From: Paraburkholderia oxyphila NBRC 105797
GTDB taxonomy: Bacteria; Pseudomonadota; Gammaproteobacteria; Burkholderiales; Burkholderiaceae
DNA: 64,000 nucleotides
Direction: 5' to 3'
NCBI RefSeq assembly: GCF_000685075.1
Contig: NZ_BAYD01000044.1
Span: 18,087-82,086 of the forward strand
This document shows, piece by piece, positions 42,711 to 52,515 of the stretch. The notes below the pieces were generated by a model. The model was given only the letters and a program-made list of their open reading frames with translations, made no database searches and was not told where the DNA came from. Made by a program: the position numbers and the translations under genes. Positions within the stretch are counted from its first letter, which is position 1. Every line of letters begins with the position of its first letter.

Positions 42711-45041
42711 ATGCGCGCGTTGAGGCTGAGGCTCCGCTGGTTTGCCAGGCTCAGCCTGGCGGCGCCGGTGATGCTTTCACTCAACGCACCTGTCATCGCA
42801 GTCGCCCAGACGTCGGCAGGCGTGGTGATTCGCGACATCCGAGTCGACGGACTGCATCATATCGAGCCCGGCACGGTATTCGCGAATCTTCCATTCAAGC
42901 CCGGTGACACATTCAACGACGACAAGGCCTCCGAGGCGATCCGGGCGCTCTATGCGACGGGCTTTTTCAACGACGTGCGCGTCTCGATCGAGGGTGACGT
43001 GGTCGTGGTCAGCGTGGATGAACGGCTCGCGGTCGGTTCGATCGACTTTGCGGGCATCCACGAGTTCGACAAGGACAACCTGACGAAGGCGTTGAACTCG
43101 GTTGGGTTGTCGATTGGTCGCTACTACGACAAATCGCTGGTCAGCCGGGCCGAGCAGGAGTTGAAGCGGCAGTACCTGACACGCGGCTATTACGCCGCCG
43201 AGGTCAACGTGACGGTGTCGCCGATCGACCGCAGCCGCGTGGGCCTGCTCTTCTCGGTTGTGGAAGGGCCGAGCGCAAAGATTCGCCAGGTCAACTTCAT
43301 CGGCAATCACGTGTTCGACGACGCCACCTTGCACGAGGAAATGCAGTTGTCCACGCCGAACTGGTTCTCGTGGTACACGAAGGACGATATTTACTCGAAG
43401 GACAAGCTCACCGTCGATCTCGAGCACTTGCGCTCGTACTATCTCGACCGCGGCTACCTGGAGTTCAACATCGATTCGACACAGGTATCGCTCTCGCCCG
43501 ACCGCAAGGACATGTATCTGACGCTGACCGTACACGAAGGCGAGCAGTACACCATTACGGACGTGGGCTTGACGGGCGATCTGCTGGGGCGAGAGGTTGG
43601 GCTCCAGAAACTGGTCGCCATTCACGCGGGCGAGCTATTCTCCGCGGCGAAACTGAAGGCGACCACCCAGGCGCTTGTCGACAGGCTGGGCGAATACGGC
43701 TACGCGTTCGCGACGGTCAATGCGGAGCCGCAAGTCGATCAGGTGCACCACACGGTCAAGCTGACGCTGCGCGTCGAGCCGGGCCGCCGCGTGTATGTGA
43801 GACGGATCAACGTCATCGGCAACACGCGTACGCGCGACGAGGTGGTCCGCCGCGAGATGCGTCAGATGGAGAGCGCGTGGTTCGATTCGCAAAAGCTCGC
43901 GCTTTCGAAGGACCGCATCAACCGGCTCGGCTACTTTACCGACGTCGAGGTCTCGACGGTTCCTGTCGAAGGCACGAACGACGAGGTGGACATCGACGTG
44001 AAGGTCACGGAGAAGCCCACCGGGACGATCTCGCTCGGGCTCGGCTACGGCTCGGGGGAAGGCCCCATCATTTCCGCGGGCATCTCGCAGGACAACGTGT
44101 TCGGCACCGGCAACACGCTTTCGCTGAATGCCAATACGTCGACCACGGCGCGCACCCTGAGCGTGACGCAGATCGACCCGTACTTCACGATCGACGGCAT
44201 CAAACGCATTACCGACGTTTACTACCGCACGAGCGAGCCGCTCTACTATTCGAGCACGACCGACACCAGCTTCCGGATCATTTCCTACGGCGCGGACATG
44301 AAGTTCGGCATTCCGTTCTCGGAAGCGGACATGGTGTACTTCGGTCTGGGCATCGAGCAGGACCGCCTGGACGTCGATGCCTCCACGCCGCAGAGCTATA
44401 TCGACTATGTGAACACATTCGGCCGCGTCTCGAACATCGTGCCGTTGACGATCGGGTGGTCCCGCGACGCGCGCGACAGCGCGCTGGTGCCGAGCCGCGG
44501 GTATTTCGCGCAGGCGAATGCGGAATACGGCACGCCTGCGGGCGGCGTTCAGTATTACAAGACCGATATTCAGGCTCAGTACTACTACTCGTTTTCGCGC
44601 GGCTTTGTTCTGGGGCTCAACTTCCAGGGTGGCTATGGCAATGGCATCGGCAGTGCGTATCCGATCTTCAAGAATTACTTCGCGGGCGGCATAGGCACCG
44701 TGCGCGGGTACGAGCCCGGTTCGCTCGGGCCTCGCGACGTGACGACGGGCGACCCGATCGGCGGATCGAAGATGGTGGTCGGCAACATCGAATTGACGAT
44801 GCCGCTGCCGGGTACGGGCTACGACAAGACGCTGCGCGTGTTCACGTTCATCGACGGCGGCAACGTCTGGGGAACGGAGGGCAACAGCGTCGGCGCGAAC
44901 GGATTGCGCTACAGCTACGGCACCGGGCTCGAATGGATCTCGCCAATCGGCCCGCTCAAGCTCGACTTCGCGCTGCCGATCGTCAGGCATGCCGGCGACC
45001 AGTACCAGAAGTTCCAGTTCCAGATCGGGACATCGTTCTGA
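42711..45041 (+). CDS. BamA/Omp85-family outer-membrane assembly protein (accessory copy)
   Basis: A 776-residue Omp85 protein. The signal peptide (ARLSLAAPVMLSLNAPVIAVAQ in parts) is followed by five POTRA domains (first VIRDIRVDGLHHIEPGTVF, last RINVIGNTRTRDEVVRREM) and a 16-strand barrel with the conserved loop-6 motif VRGYEPGSLGPR and a C-terminal GTSF strand. Canonical BamA inserts beta-barrel proteins. The housekeeping bamA sits with rseP, skp and lpxD, none of which is here, so this is probably a paralogue. The LptD-like gene follows. The exact start is uncertain because the frame is open back to 42375. Confidence 0.9.
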   Translation: MRALRLRLRWFARLSLAAPVMLSLNAPVIAVAQTSAGVVIRDIRVDGLHHIEPGTVFANLPFKPGDTFNDDKASEAIRALYATGFFNDVRVSIEGDVVVVSVDERLAVGSIDFAGIHEFDKDNLTKALNSVGLSIGRYYDKSLVSRAEQELKRQYLTRGYYAAEVNVTVSPIDRSRVGLLFSVVEGPSAKIRQVNFIGNHVFDDATLHEEMQLSTPNWFSWYTKDDIYSKDKLTVDLEHLRSYYLDRGYLEFNIDSTQVSLSPDRKDMYLTLTVHEGEQYTITDVGLTGDLLGREVGLQKLVAIHAGELFSAAKLKATTQALVDRLGEYGYAFATVNAEPQVDQVHHTVKLTLRVEPGRRVYVRRINVIGNTRTRDEVVRREMRQMESAWFDSQKLALSKDRINRLGYFTDVEVSTVPVEGTNDEVDIDVKVTEKPTGTISLGLGYGSGEGPIISAGISQDNVFGTGNTLSLNANTSTTARTLSVTQIDPYFTIDGIKRITDVYYRTSEPLYYSSTTDTSFRIISYGADMKFGIPFSEADMVYFGLGIEQDRLDVDASTPQSYIDYVNTFGRVSNIVPLTIGWSRDARDSALVPSRGYFAQANAEYGTPAGGVQYYKTDIQAQYYYSFSRGFVLGLNFQGGYGNGIGSAYPIFKNYFAGGIGTVRGYEPGSLGPRDVTTGDPIGGSKMVVGNIELTMPLPGTGYDKTLRVFTFIDGGNVWGTEGNSVGANGLRYSYGTGLEWISPIGPLKLDFALPIVRHAGDQYQKFQFQIGTSF

Positions 45042-47460
45042 TTCCCTGAGCGATCCGGCAGGAAGCGGGCGCTTCGCGCCTGCTTCGCTCTATCAACCCG
45101 CATCCGCGTATTTCACTTTGCAACCCACGACCGCACGATTCGGCCGGCTCAAGGCGCGAACGATCACGTTGAGCCTTTATCTGATGCTTTCGCTGCCCCC
45201 AGGCGGGCGCGGCTATGCCCAGGCGCAGGAACTGGGGGCAGCGGAGCAGCCCGCGCAAGCCGACGACGTCTGGGCGCTGCGACTCGCCCCCCAGCTTGAC
45301 GAACATCCGGTCGCGGTCGGGCAGGCGCCAGCGGTGTTTGGCGAAGGCGACTCGGCAACGGGCACGGCGAATCAGGATCTCGCGCTAAAGGGCGCGGCGC
45401 AACTGCGCCGGGCACAGTCGGTCGTGAAGGCCGACGCGATTCACTACGACGAAGATACCGACATGGCCGATGCCTACGGGCACGTCGAGCTGACCAACGA
45501 CGGGAATACCTTCATCGGTCCGGAAGCCCATTACCAGCTCGATAGCGGCACGGGCACGATGACATTGCCGCACTGGCATTTCACCGTGACGAACGGCTCC
45601 GGGAGCGGCGTGCGGGCCGACCTGCTCGGCGACCAGCGGGAAACGGTGTACGACGGGACCTACACGACATGTTCCTGCACCACCTCGCCCGCGTGGTATC
45701 TGAAAGCATCGCGGCTGGATCTGGACAGCGGCGCCAACGAAGGTGTCGCGCATGACGGCGTGCTGTTCTTCGGCGGCGTGCCGATCTTCGCTTCGCCGTG
45801 GCTGTCGTTTCCCATGAACGGGGACCGGCGTAGCGGCCTGCTGCCGCCGACTTTCTCCATCAGCTCGACGAACGGCTATGACCTTGCCGTGCCGATCTAT
45901 TTCAACCTCGCGCCCAATTACGATCTGACGCTCACGCCCCGGCTCCTCAGCAAGCGCGGCGCCATGCTGACGACCGCGTATCGCTACTTGAGTCCGACCT
46001 ATGCGGGTGCGTTTTCGGTGGCCTTCCTGCCGGATGACGCGCAGACCCATACCAACCGGTACTCGATTTCGTTCCAGCACCACGAGACCCTGGGCGACGG
46101 ATTCGCGGCCTACGCAATCTACAATCGCGTCTCTGACGCTTCGGTGACCACGGATCTCTCCGACGCCACCGCCTTCGTGAACGGCTCGCAGACGCTATTC
46201 CAGCAGGAGGCCGGCGTGACCTACAACCACGGGCCGTGGTCCGTGCTGACGCGCGTGCAGAACTGGCAGTCGTTCACGACCGCGCCACCCTACAATCGCG
46301 AGCCCGAAGTCGATGTGAAATACACGCGCTACAACGTGGACGGATTCGATTTCGGCGCCGACCTGAATGCCACACGTTTCACGATCCCCACCGCCGATTC
46401 GACTGAAGGACAGCGCCTCACGTTCGATACCTACCTGGCTTACCCGATCGTGGCGCCCGGTTGGTTCGTGACGCCCAAGGTGCAATGGCATGCCGCGTCG
46501 TACGACTTGTCCTCGATCGGCAGCGACGCACCGGCAGGGCAGCCGCGTACGTTCAACTACAACGTGCCGACGCTGAGCCTCGATACGGGTGCTGTCTTCG
46601 AGCGGGCGGTCAAGCTGTTCGGCATCGCGATGACCCAGACGCTCGAGCCGCGGCTGTACTACGTCTACACGCCCTATCGCAACCAGACCTACGCGCCGAT
46701 ATTCGACACGGCGCCCGAGGATTTTGGGCTGGCCGAGATCTATACGAGCAACCGCTTCGTGGGTGGCGACCGCGTGAGCGACATGAACCGCGTGACCGCC
46801 GGTGTCACCTCGCGCTTCATCGATACGGCGAGTGGCGCGGAGCTGGCGCGCTTCGTCATTGCTCAGGATTACTACTTTCGCGAGCCGCAAGTGACGATGC
46901 CGGGCGACACGCCGCCTTCGGTCGGCCCCGCGGACCTGATCCTGGGCGCGAGCCTGCACATAGGCCGCGACGCGCAGATCGAGCAGGCGCTCGAATACAA
47001 CCAGTCGAGCGAGGTGCTGACGCAGGCCACGACGGGTTTCAGCTGGAAGCCCGCTGAGGGCACGGTGATCAACGCGGCCTACCTGTATGCCCGGGCGGAC
47101 GCGACGCTCGGCGACGAGGCGATGAACCAGGTCATGTTGTCCCTGCAATGGCCGCTCACGCGCCGGCTTTCGGGCGTGGGCCTGATCGACTACGACGTGG
47201 TGAGTCACCGGATCATTTCGGGCCTGGCCGGGTTCCAGTACGACGCGGATTGCTGGTCGGTCAGCCTCGCGTTCGAGAAGTACACCAACGACACGGGTAC
47301 GACCACCCCCAGTACAGGCACACGCTTTTTGATGCAGTTGCAGCTCAACGGCGTGAGCCGGATCGACAATGGGCTGCTGCAGCAGTTTCGTGCGAATGTG
47401 CCTGGCTACTCGACACCTGAGCCGCCTTCCATGCCTTCACGATTTACGGATTATCCCTGA
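44989..47460 (+). CDS. LptD-family LPS-assembly protein (accessory copy)
   Basis: A protein of up to 823 residues with the LptD layout: an N-terminal OstA/LptA-like jellyroll (VVKADAIHYDEDTDMADAYGHVEL), then a large beta-barrel (GVLFFGGVPIFASPWLSFPM, LTPRLLSKRG, LEPRLYYVYTPYRNQ, FGLAEIY). Cysteines occur as CSC near the jellyroll-barrel border and a single Cys in DADCW near the end, the pattern I expect in Burkholderia LptD. LptD places LPS in the outer leaflet. The usual neighbours surA, pdxA and ksgA are absent, so this is probably a second copy. The start is unresolved: the 44989 ATG overlaps the BamA-like gene, and a TTG at 45118 would put the hydrophobic leader nearer the N-terminus. Confidence 0.88.
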   Translation: MPATSTRSSSSRSGHRSDSLSDPAGSGRFAPASLYQPASAYFTLQPTTARFGRLKARTITLSLYLMLSLPPGGRGYAQAQELGAAEQPAQADDVWALRLAPQLDEHPVAVGQAPAVFGEGDSATGTANQDLALKGAAQLRRAQSVVKADAIHYDEDTDMADAYGHVELTNDGNTFIGPEAHYQLDSGTGTMTLPHWHFTVTNGSGSGVRADLLGDQRETVYDGTYTTCSCTTSPAWYLKASRLDLDSGANEGVAHDGVLFFGGVPIFASPWLSFPMNGDRRSGLLPPTFSISSTNGYDLAVPIYFNLAPNYDLTLTPRLLSKRGAMLTTAYRYLSPTYAGAFSVAFLPDDAQTHTNRYSISFQHHETLGDGFAAYAIYNRVSDASVTTDLSDATAFVNGSQTLFQQEAGVTYNHGPWSVLTRVQNWQSFTTAPPYNREPEVDVKYTRYNVDGFDFGADLNATRFTIPTADSTEGQRLTFDTYLAYPIVAPGWFVTPKVQWHAASYDLSSIGSDAPAGQPRTFNYNVPTLSLDTGAVFERAVKLFGIAMTQTLEPRLYYVYTPYRNQTYAPIFDTAPEDFGLAEIYTSNRFVGGDRVSDMNRVTAGVTSRFIDTASGAELARFVIAQDYYFREPQVTMPGDTPPSVGPADLILGASLHIGRDAQIEQALEYNQSSEVLTQATTGFSWKPAEGTVINAAYLYARADATLGDEAMNQVMLSLQWPLTRRLSGVGLIDYDVVSHRIISGLAGFQYDADCWSVSLAFEKYTNDTGTTTPSTGTRFLMQLQLNGVSRIDNGLLQQFRANVPGYSTPEPPSMPSRFTDYP

Positions 47461-47581
47461 GCGGCGACGACGCTATTGGGCAGGTCAATTGACAAGCGCT
47501 TTCAATGTGAGCCAGCGTTCGCGTAATGCCGTGTAAAACTCGGCTTGCCCCGCCAATTTGCTTTGTTGGCACAATCGCCGC

Positions 47582-48718
47582 ATGGGCAGACTTCACGGCA
47601 GGATCATCGTCTTCACGCGCGCGTTGCCGAAGCTCGTCTTCAAGGCGCTGCGGCGCAAACCTGCGCAGCCGGCGCGCATTCTCATCGCGCATCAACTGTT
47701 GCTCGGCGACGCGCTGCTGCTGACCGCGTTGATTGCGAAAACGCGCCGGCAGTATCCGTCTGCGCAGATCGTGCTCGCCTGTCCAAAGGGGATTGCGCCG
47801 CTCTACGCGGGTCGCCCGCTCGGTGTGACCGCGCTCGCATTCGATCCGCGCGACAAGGCGTCCATCCAGCGGCTGACCGATTCGGGGCCGTATGATCTGG
47901 GCATCGTCGCGGGCGACAACCGTTACAGCTGGCTCGCACTTGCTGCAGGGTGCCGCTGGATTGTGGCGCACGGCGGTGACAGGCCGGCATGGAAGAACTG
48001 GCCGGTCGACGAGCCCATTGCTTATCCGGATGCACCCGCCGCGTGGGCAGAGCTCGCGGCGGGGCTTGTGGAAGGCGCGGCGCCGCGGCCATACCGTCTT
48101 GACGACTGGCCGACGCCACCGGTGAGCACACCATTGCCCACCGGTTTACGCGAGCGGCGGTACGTCGTGCTGCATCCCGGCGCAAGCAGCGCAGTCAAGC
48201 GCTGGCCGGCGCAGCGCTGGCGCGAGCTTGCTCAGCGAATCGAGGCGCAGGGCTATACGATCGTCTGGAGCGGCGGGCAAGGCGAGACCGCGCTGGTTGC
48301 GGAGGCCGCGCCCGGCTCAACCCACCTGAATCTGGCGGGCCGCCTGGACCTGGCCGGGATGTGGCACCTGTTGGCCGGGGCGCACGCGGTCGTGTGCCCG
48401 GATACCGGCATCGCGCATCTTGCCCGTCTTGTGGGCGTGCCGACTGTCGCACTGTTTGGCCCGGGGAACCCTGCCATTCACGGCGCGGGCCGCTACTGGC
48501 AGAATGCGCCGTTCGTTGCGCTCGCTGCGGCGAATCTGGCGTGCCGCGATCAGACGACGCTGTTCCGCCGTCGAGTGTCCTGGGTGCGCCGCTGCAGCCG
48601 TAGCGCGGCGACCTGCGTCGCCTGGCGAGACGGTCACGCGGATTGCATGACCGCCCATTCAGTGGATGCCGTTTATCGTGCGCTACAAAGCGCCATGGCG
48701 CTCGCACGAGCGCGATGA
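47582..48718 (+). CDS. glycosyltransferase family 9 protein (heptosyltransferase-like)
   Basis: A 378-residue GT9 protein. Features are the N-terminal ARILIAHQLLLGDALLLTALIA (GxxGD-like acceptor loop), the VLHPGASSAVKRWPAQRW block and the donor-site motif VVCPDTGIAHLARLVGVPTVALFGP near residue 275. Such enzymes add heptose or other sugars to LPS core or related glycans. It is 121 bases after the LptD-like gene on the same strand, so it fits an envelope/LPS cluster. The ATG at 47582 is preferred over the 47558 alternative. Confidence 0.9.
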   Translation: MGRLHGRIIVFTRALPKLVFKALRRKPAQPARILIAHQLLLGDALLLTALIAKTRRQYPSAQIVLACPKGIAPLYAGRPLGVTALAFDPRDKASIQRLTDSGPYDLGIVAGDNRYSWLALAAGCRWIVAHGGDRPAWKNWPVDEPIAYPDAPAAWAELAAGLVEGAAPRPYRLDDWPTPPVSTPLPTGLRERRYVVLHPGASSAVKRWPAQRWRELAQRIEAQGYTIVWSGGQGETALVAEAAPGSTHLNLAGRLDLAGMWHLLAGAHAVVCPDTGIAHLARLVGVPTVALFGPGNPAIHGAGRYWQNAPFVALAAANLACRDQTTLFRRRVSWVRRCSRSAATCVAWRDGHADCMTAHSVDAVYRALQSAMALARAR

Positions 48719-48747
48719 GGGGTGGCCGTGGCGCATGGATATGCTGG

Positions 48748-51429
48748 CTATTGACAGGCGTCGTGTTTGACTGCTGACGTGCCGGTCGCCCGCGCCAGCT
48801 CCTGCGCGAGAAAAGGCGCGGTTCGGCTGCCCGACGCCCGCGCCACCTGATGCGGCGTGCCGGTCGCCACCACGCGGCCACCCGCGTCGCCCGCGCCGGG
48901 TCCCACATCGATCACCCAATCGGCTTGCGCCACTGCGCGCATGTCGTGCTCGATCATCACCACCGTATTGCCCGCATCGACCAGACGCTGCAACTGCACC
49001 AGCAGCCGGTCGGCATCCGATGCATGCAGTCCCGTCGTCGGCTCGTCGAGCACGTACAGATTGCGGCCGCGCTGGCTGCGCTGCAGCTCCGTGGCCAGCT
49101 TGATGCGCTGCGCTTCGCCCCCGGACAGCTCGGTGGCCGGCTGCCCCAGGCGCAGGTAGCCGAGCCCGATCTCCCGCAGCAATTGCAGCGGGCGCGCTAC
49201 CACGTCCTCGTTGGTGAAAAACTCGCGGGCTTCGTCCACGGTCATCTGGAGCACCTCCGCGATATTGCGCCCGTTCCAGAGCACCTTCAGGGTGGCTTCG
49301 TTGTAGCGCGCACCGTGGCAAGTTGGGCAGGGCGCATACACGCTCGGCATGAACAGCAGCTCCACGCTCACGAACCCTTCGCCCTCGCAGGTTTCGCAGC
49401 GCCCCTTGGGCACGTTGAACGAAAACCGGCCCGCGTCGAAGCGGCGGCGGCGAGCATCGGGCGTGGCGGCAAAGAGCTTGCGCACGTGATCGAACAGGCC
49501 GGTATAGGTGGCCAGATTCGAGCGCGGGGTACGGCCGATCGGCTTCTGGTCCACCTGCACCACGCGCTGCACCGCGTCCACAGCGCCGGCCAGGTGGCCG
49601 CCCGTGGTTTCGATCACGGCCGGACCTTCGCTCGTGGCTTCGGACGCATCGTCCTCGGGCTCGTGGCCCAGATGCAGCAGCACCAGCTCGGGCAGGGCTT
49701 GCGCGAAGAGGCTGGACTTGCCGGAGCCCGAGATACCCGTGACCGCAGTCAACACGCCCAACGGAACGCGCGCGTCCACGCCGTGCAGATTGTGGCGATG
49801 AATTCCCTGCAGCTCCAGCCATCCCGTGGGCTCGCGTTTGCGGTTGAGCGGCGCGGGAATCTCGTCGAACAGGTAGCGTGCCGTGCGCGATTCGGCGATC
49901 TCGCGCAGGCCCGCGGGGTTGCCACTATAGAGCACGCGGCCACCGCGCTCGCCGGCTTCCGGTCCCACGTCGACCAGCCATTGCGCGCGGCGCATCAGAT
50001 CGAGGTCGTGCTCCACGACGAACACTGAGTTGCCCGCGTCGCGCAGCTTGTCGAGCGCGTCGTACAGGGCATGGCTATCCGAAGGATGCAGGCCCGCCGA
50101 GGGCTCGTCGAGCACGTACACGACGCCGAATAGCATCGAACTCAATTGCGTGGCCAGCCGCAGCCGCTGAAGCTCACCGGCCGAGAGCGTTGGCGTGGCG
50201 CGATCCAGCGTCAGATAGCCGAGGCCCAGCGCCCGCAATTGGCGCAGGCGCGCCACCACGCCCTCGGCGAGGCGTTGTGCGGCCAGGCGCTTTTCCTCCG
50301 ATAGCGCGGAAGTGCGCCGCACGTCCGGTGTGATCGCATGCGTGGCGCGGCCCGATGCGGCGCGCTCGGCGCGGTCGCGCTGGGTCGCCTGCTTGTCGGT
50401 GCCGGCGCCGGCGGCATGCGCGCGGAAATCGCCTTGAGCGATGGGTTCGAGCAGGCTGGCCAGGCGGTCCAGCGGCATCTGCATGAATTCGCCAATGTCC
50501 ATGCCGGCGAAGGTCACCGAGAGCGCCTCGGGCTTGAGCCGCTTGCCATGGCAGGTGGGGCATAGCCTGCCTTCCATGAAGCGCGACACGCGCTTTCGCA
50601 TCAATGCGCTTTGCGTGTTGGCGAAGGTATGCAGCACATAGCGCCGCGCTCCGGTGAAGGTGCCCATGTAGCTCGGCTCCAGCTTGCGCTTGAGGGCGAG
50701 GCGGGTTTCAGCGGGCGAGAGGCCCGCGTAGACGGGCGCCGTGGGTGTTTCCTCGGTGAACAGAATCCAGTCGCGGTCTTTCTTCGGCAGGTCCTTCCAC
50801 GGCCGGTCGACGTCATAGCCCAGGGTCACGAGAATGTCGCGCAGGTTCTGCCCATGCCAGGCCGGCGGCCAGGCGGCGATGGCGCGCTCGCGGATGCTCA
50901 GCGACGGGTCCGGCACCATGGTGGCTTCGGTCACCTCATACACGCGGCCCAGGCCATGACAGGTCGCGCACGCGCCCTGCGGCGTGTTGGGCGAGAAGTC
51001 CTCGGCATAGAGCATCGGCTGGTTCGCCGGATACGCGCCCGCGCGCGAGTACATCATGCGCACGAGGCTGGAGAGCGTCGTCACGCTGCCGACCGACGAG
51101 CGCGCATTGCTGGCGCCGCGTTGCTGTTGCAGCGCCACCGCCGGTGGCAGGCCGTCGATGGCATCCACGTCCGGTACGCCCACCTGGTCGATCAGGCGCC
51201 GCGCATACGGCGCCACCGACTCGAAGTAGCGCCGCTGCGCCTCGGCGTAGAGGGTGCCGAAGGCCAGCGAGGACTTGCCGGAGCCTGAGACCCCTGAGAA
51301 CACCACCAGCGCGTCGCGCGGGATGGAGACGTCCACGTCCTTGAGGTTATGCTCGCGCGCACCGCGCACTTCCACGAAGCCGCTGGCCGCAGCGGTACGT
51401 GAGGACTCACCGGAAGACTTTCCTGGCAT
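48748..51429 (-). CDS. UvrA class II ATPase (excinuclease subunit A-like)
   Basis: An 893-residue UvrA-family protein with two ABC modules: Walker A GVSGSGKSS near residue 45 and GISGSGKSS mid-protein, signatures LSAGELQRL and LSGGEAQRI, and Walker B VYVLDEPSAGLH and LYVLDEPTTGLH. Zinc-binding CxxC pairs are present (CATCHG, CPTCHG, CETCEG). The UvrB-binding insertion normally found after the first Walker A is missing, which marks class II (UvrA2) proteins. These are linked with drug or DNA-adduct tolerance, not standard repair. The start at 51429 has GGGAA upstream. Convergent with the glycosyltransferase gene. Confidence 0.93.
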   Translation of the reverse strand: MPGKSSGESSRTAAASGFVEVRGAREHNLKDVDVSIPRDALVVFSGVSGSGKSSLAFGTLYAEAQRRYFESVAPYARRLIDQVGVPDVDAIDGLPPAVALQQQRGASNARSSVGSVTTLSSLVRMMYSRAGAYPANQPMLYAEDFSPNTPQGACATCHGLGRVYEVTEATMVPDPSLSIRERAIAAWPPAWHGQNLRDILVTLGYDVDRPWKDLPKKDRDWILFTEETPTAPVYAGLSPAETRLALKRKLEPSYMGTFTGARRYVLHTFANTQSALMRKRVSRFMEGRLCPTCHGKRLKPEALSVTFAGMDIGEFMQMPLDRLASLLEPIAQGDFRAHAAGAGTDKQATQRDRAERAASGRATHAITPDVRRTSALSEEKRLAAQRLAEGVVARLRQLRALGLGYLTLDRATPTLSAGELQRLRLATQLSSMLFGVVYVLDEPSAGLHPSDSHALYDALDKLRDAGNSVFVVEHDLDLMRRAQWLVDVGPEAGERGGRVLYSGNPAGLREIAESRTARYLFDEIPAPLNRKREPTGWLELQGIHRHNLHGVDARVPLGVLTAVTGISGSGKSSLFAQALPELVLLHLGHEPEDDASEATSEGPAVIETTGGHLAGAVDAVQRVVQVDQKPIGRTPRSNLATYTGLFDHVRKLFAATPDARRRRFDAGRFSFNVPKGRCETCEGEGFVSVELLFMPSVYAPCPTCHGARYNEATLKVLWNGRNIAEVLQMTVDEAREFFTNEDVVARPLQLLREIGLGYLRLGQPATELSGGEAQRIKLATELQRSQRGRNLYVLDEPTTGLHASDADRLLVQLQRLVDAGNTVVMIEHDMRAVAQADWVIDVGPGAGDAGGRVVATGTPHQVARASGSRTAPFLAQELARATGTSAVKHDACQ

Positions 51430-51552
51430 TATTTTCCCTGCAGTTCTTGATCGCGCTGATCCCGCGCGAGTGCCAGACAGATCGTACAGGACGCGCTCGT
51501 CTGCAAGGGCACGAGCGCATCGAGCGTGACGGAGCGCGGCTCGCTCACGCAC

Positions 51553-51801
51553 TCAACTGTCGTCTACGTTGTCGGCGTAATGATCGACCGCGACTTTGCA
51601 TTCGTCCACGACGACCTGTAGCGCATCCGGGTCGAGCGATTCCACCCAGCGCTCCACGTGCAGGAAGCGGTCGGTGCCGAGGTCGGCGATGCGCGCGGCG
51701 TCCGTGGTGGTGATGGTGACCGTCGCGAGCCCACGGTTGTTCGGAAGCGGCGTGAGCGTCGTGGCGATCTGGAAGCGGCGGTACGTTGTGCTGGGAGACA
51801 T
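51553..51801 (-). CDS. hypothetical protein, 82 residues
   Basis: A small acidic soluble protein (ends DECKVAVDHYADNVDDS). GAGGTC before the ATG at 51801 supports this start over 51816. It has no signal peptide or known motif. The pattern TTYRRFQIATTLTPLPNN, then VTITTTDAARIADLGTDRFLHVERWV, suggests a compact alpha/beta fold. It is upstream of the UvrA2 gene on the same strand, but 123 bases away. Confidence 0.6.
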   Translation of the reverse strand: MSPSTTYRRFQIATTLTPLPNNRGLATVTITTTDAARIADLGTDRFLHVERWVESLDPDALQVVVDECKVAVDHYADNVDDS

Positions 51802-52103
51802 GGCGATGGACCTCATGTACGGAGTTTGCGGGAGCGCGGCAGGGGCGTTGCCTGCCGCCGCTGCTTGCCACGATGCACGTTTCGCTCGAAGCGCTGTGTC
51901 AGTTTAAGATAGGCAATGGCAATGCACATGCCAGCACGAATCGTCCGATATTAACTATCGGTCCAGGCCCGGCCGCGGCGGCCAGGCATGATTGATGCAG
52001 CTATTGCAGTGATGACGATGACGGCGAGTCTCTCTGCGCGCTTCAAGTGGCTGGCTCGCCAGTGTCGGGCAGTCCCAATGTCGATGTAACCGGATGGAGG
52101 AAC

Positions 52104-52487
52104 ATGATGTCTGATCAGAGTGCGGGTCTGGGCGAAGCCTTCATTGCGAAGCAGCGTGATCGTCTCGAGGCGTTGCAGCGCGCGTTGCTGGGCGGCGAGG
52201 AGGGCACCATGGCGAACGAGCGCACGTTCGAGGAAGAGCACGGCGAAGAGGCGCACGAGTATGAAGACGAGGGGCAGAGACTGGAGCAGGACGTTGCCAA
52301 CCAAGCGCTGCGCAATACGAACGACCAGCGTATCGCCGACATTCAGCGCGCGCTCGAGAAGATCGCCGAAGGGACTTACGGCTACTCCGACGAAAGCGGT
52401 GACCCGATCCCCGTCGAACGGCTCGAGGCCGTGCCTGAGGCGATTTTGACCGTGCAGGAGCAGGCGGCGCGCGAAGCGCATCGTTGA
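52104..52487 (+). CDS. DksA/TraR-like protein without zinc-finger cysteines
   Basis: A 127-residue protein shaped like DksA/TraR: a long coiled-coil hairpin (residues about 10-90, rich in Glu) and the end motif ALEKIAEGTYGYSDESGDPIPVERLEAVPEA. In DksA this part holds four Cys (GxCxxCG and CxxC); here all are replaced, so no zinc can bind. Cysteine-less relatives can still act on RNA polymerase. GGAGG at 52096-52100 sets the start at 52104 or 52107. It stands alone and is convergent with aspA. Confidence 0.88.
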   Translation: MMSDQSAGLGEAFIAKQRDRLEALQRALLGGEEGTMANERTFEEEHGEEAHEYEDEGQRLEQDVANQALRNTNDQRIADIQRALEKIAEGTYGYSDESGDPIPVERLEAVPEAILTVQEQAAREAHR

Positions 52488-52515
52488 GGCGCGGCCATCC
52501 TGCAGGCCTGCCCAC

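Noticed and set aside
45660..47300. Unusual cysteine pattern in the LptD-like protein
   Set aside because: The CxC and single C-terminal Cys fit what I know of Burkholderia LptD, so it is not an anomaly.
51430..51500. Possible LexA box upstream of the UvrA2 gene
   Set aside because: CTGT is present, but no ACAG lies at the right spacing.
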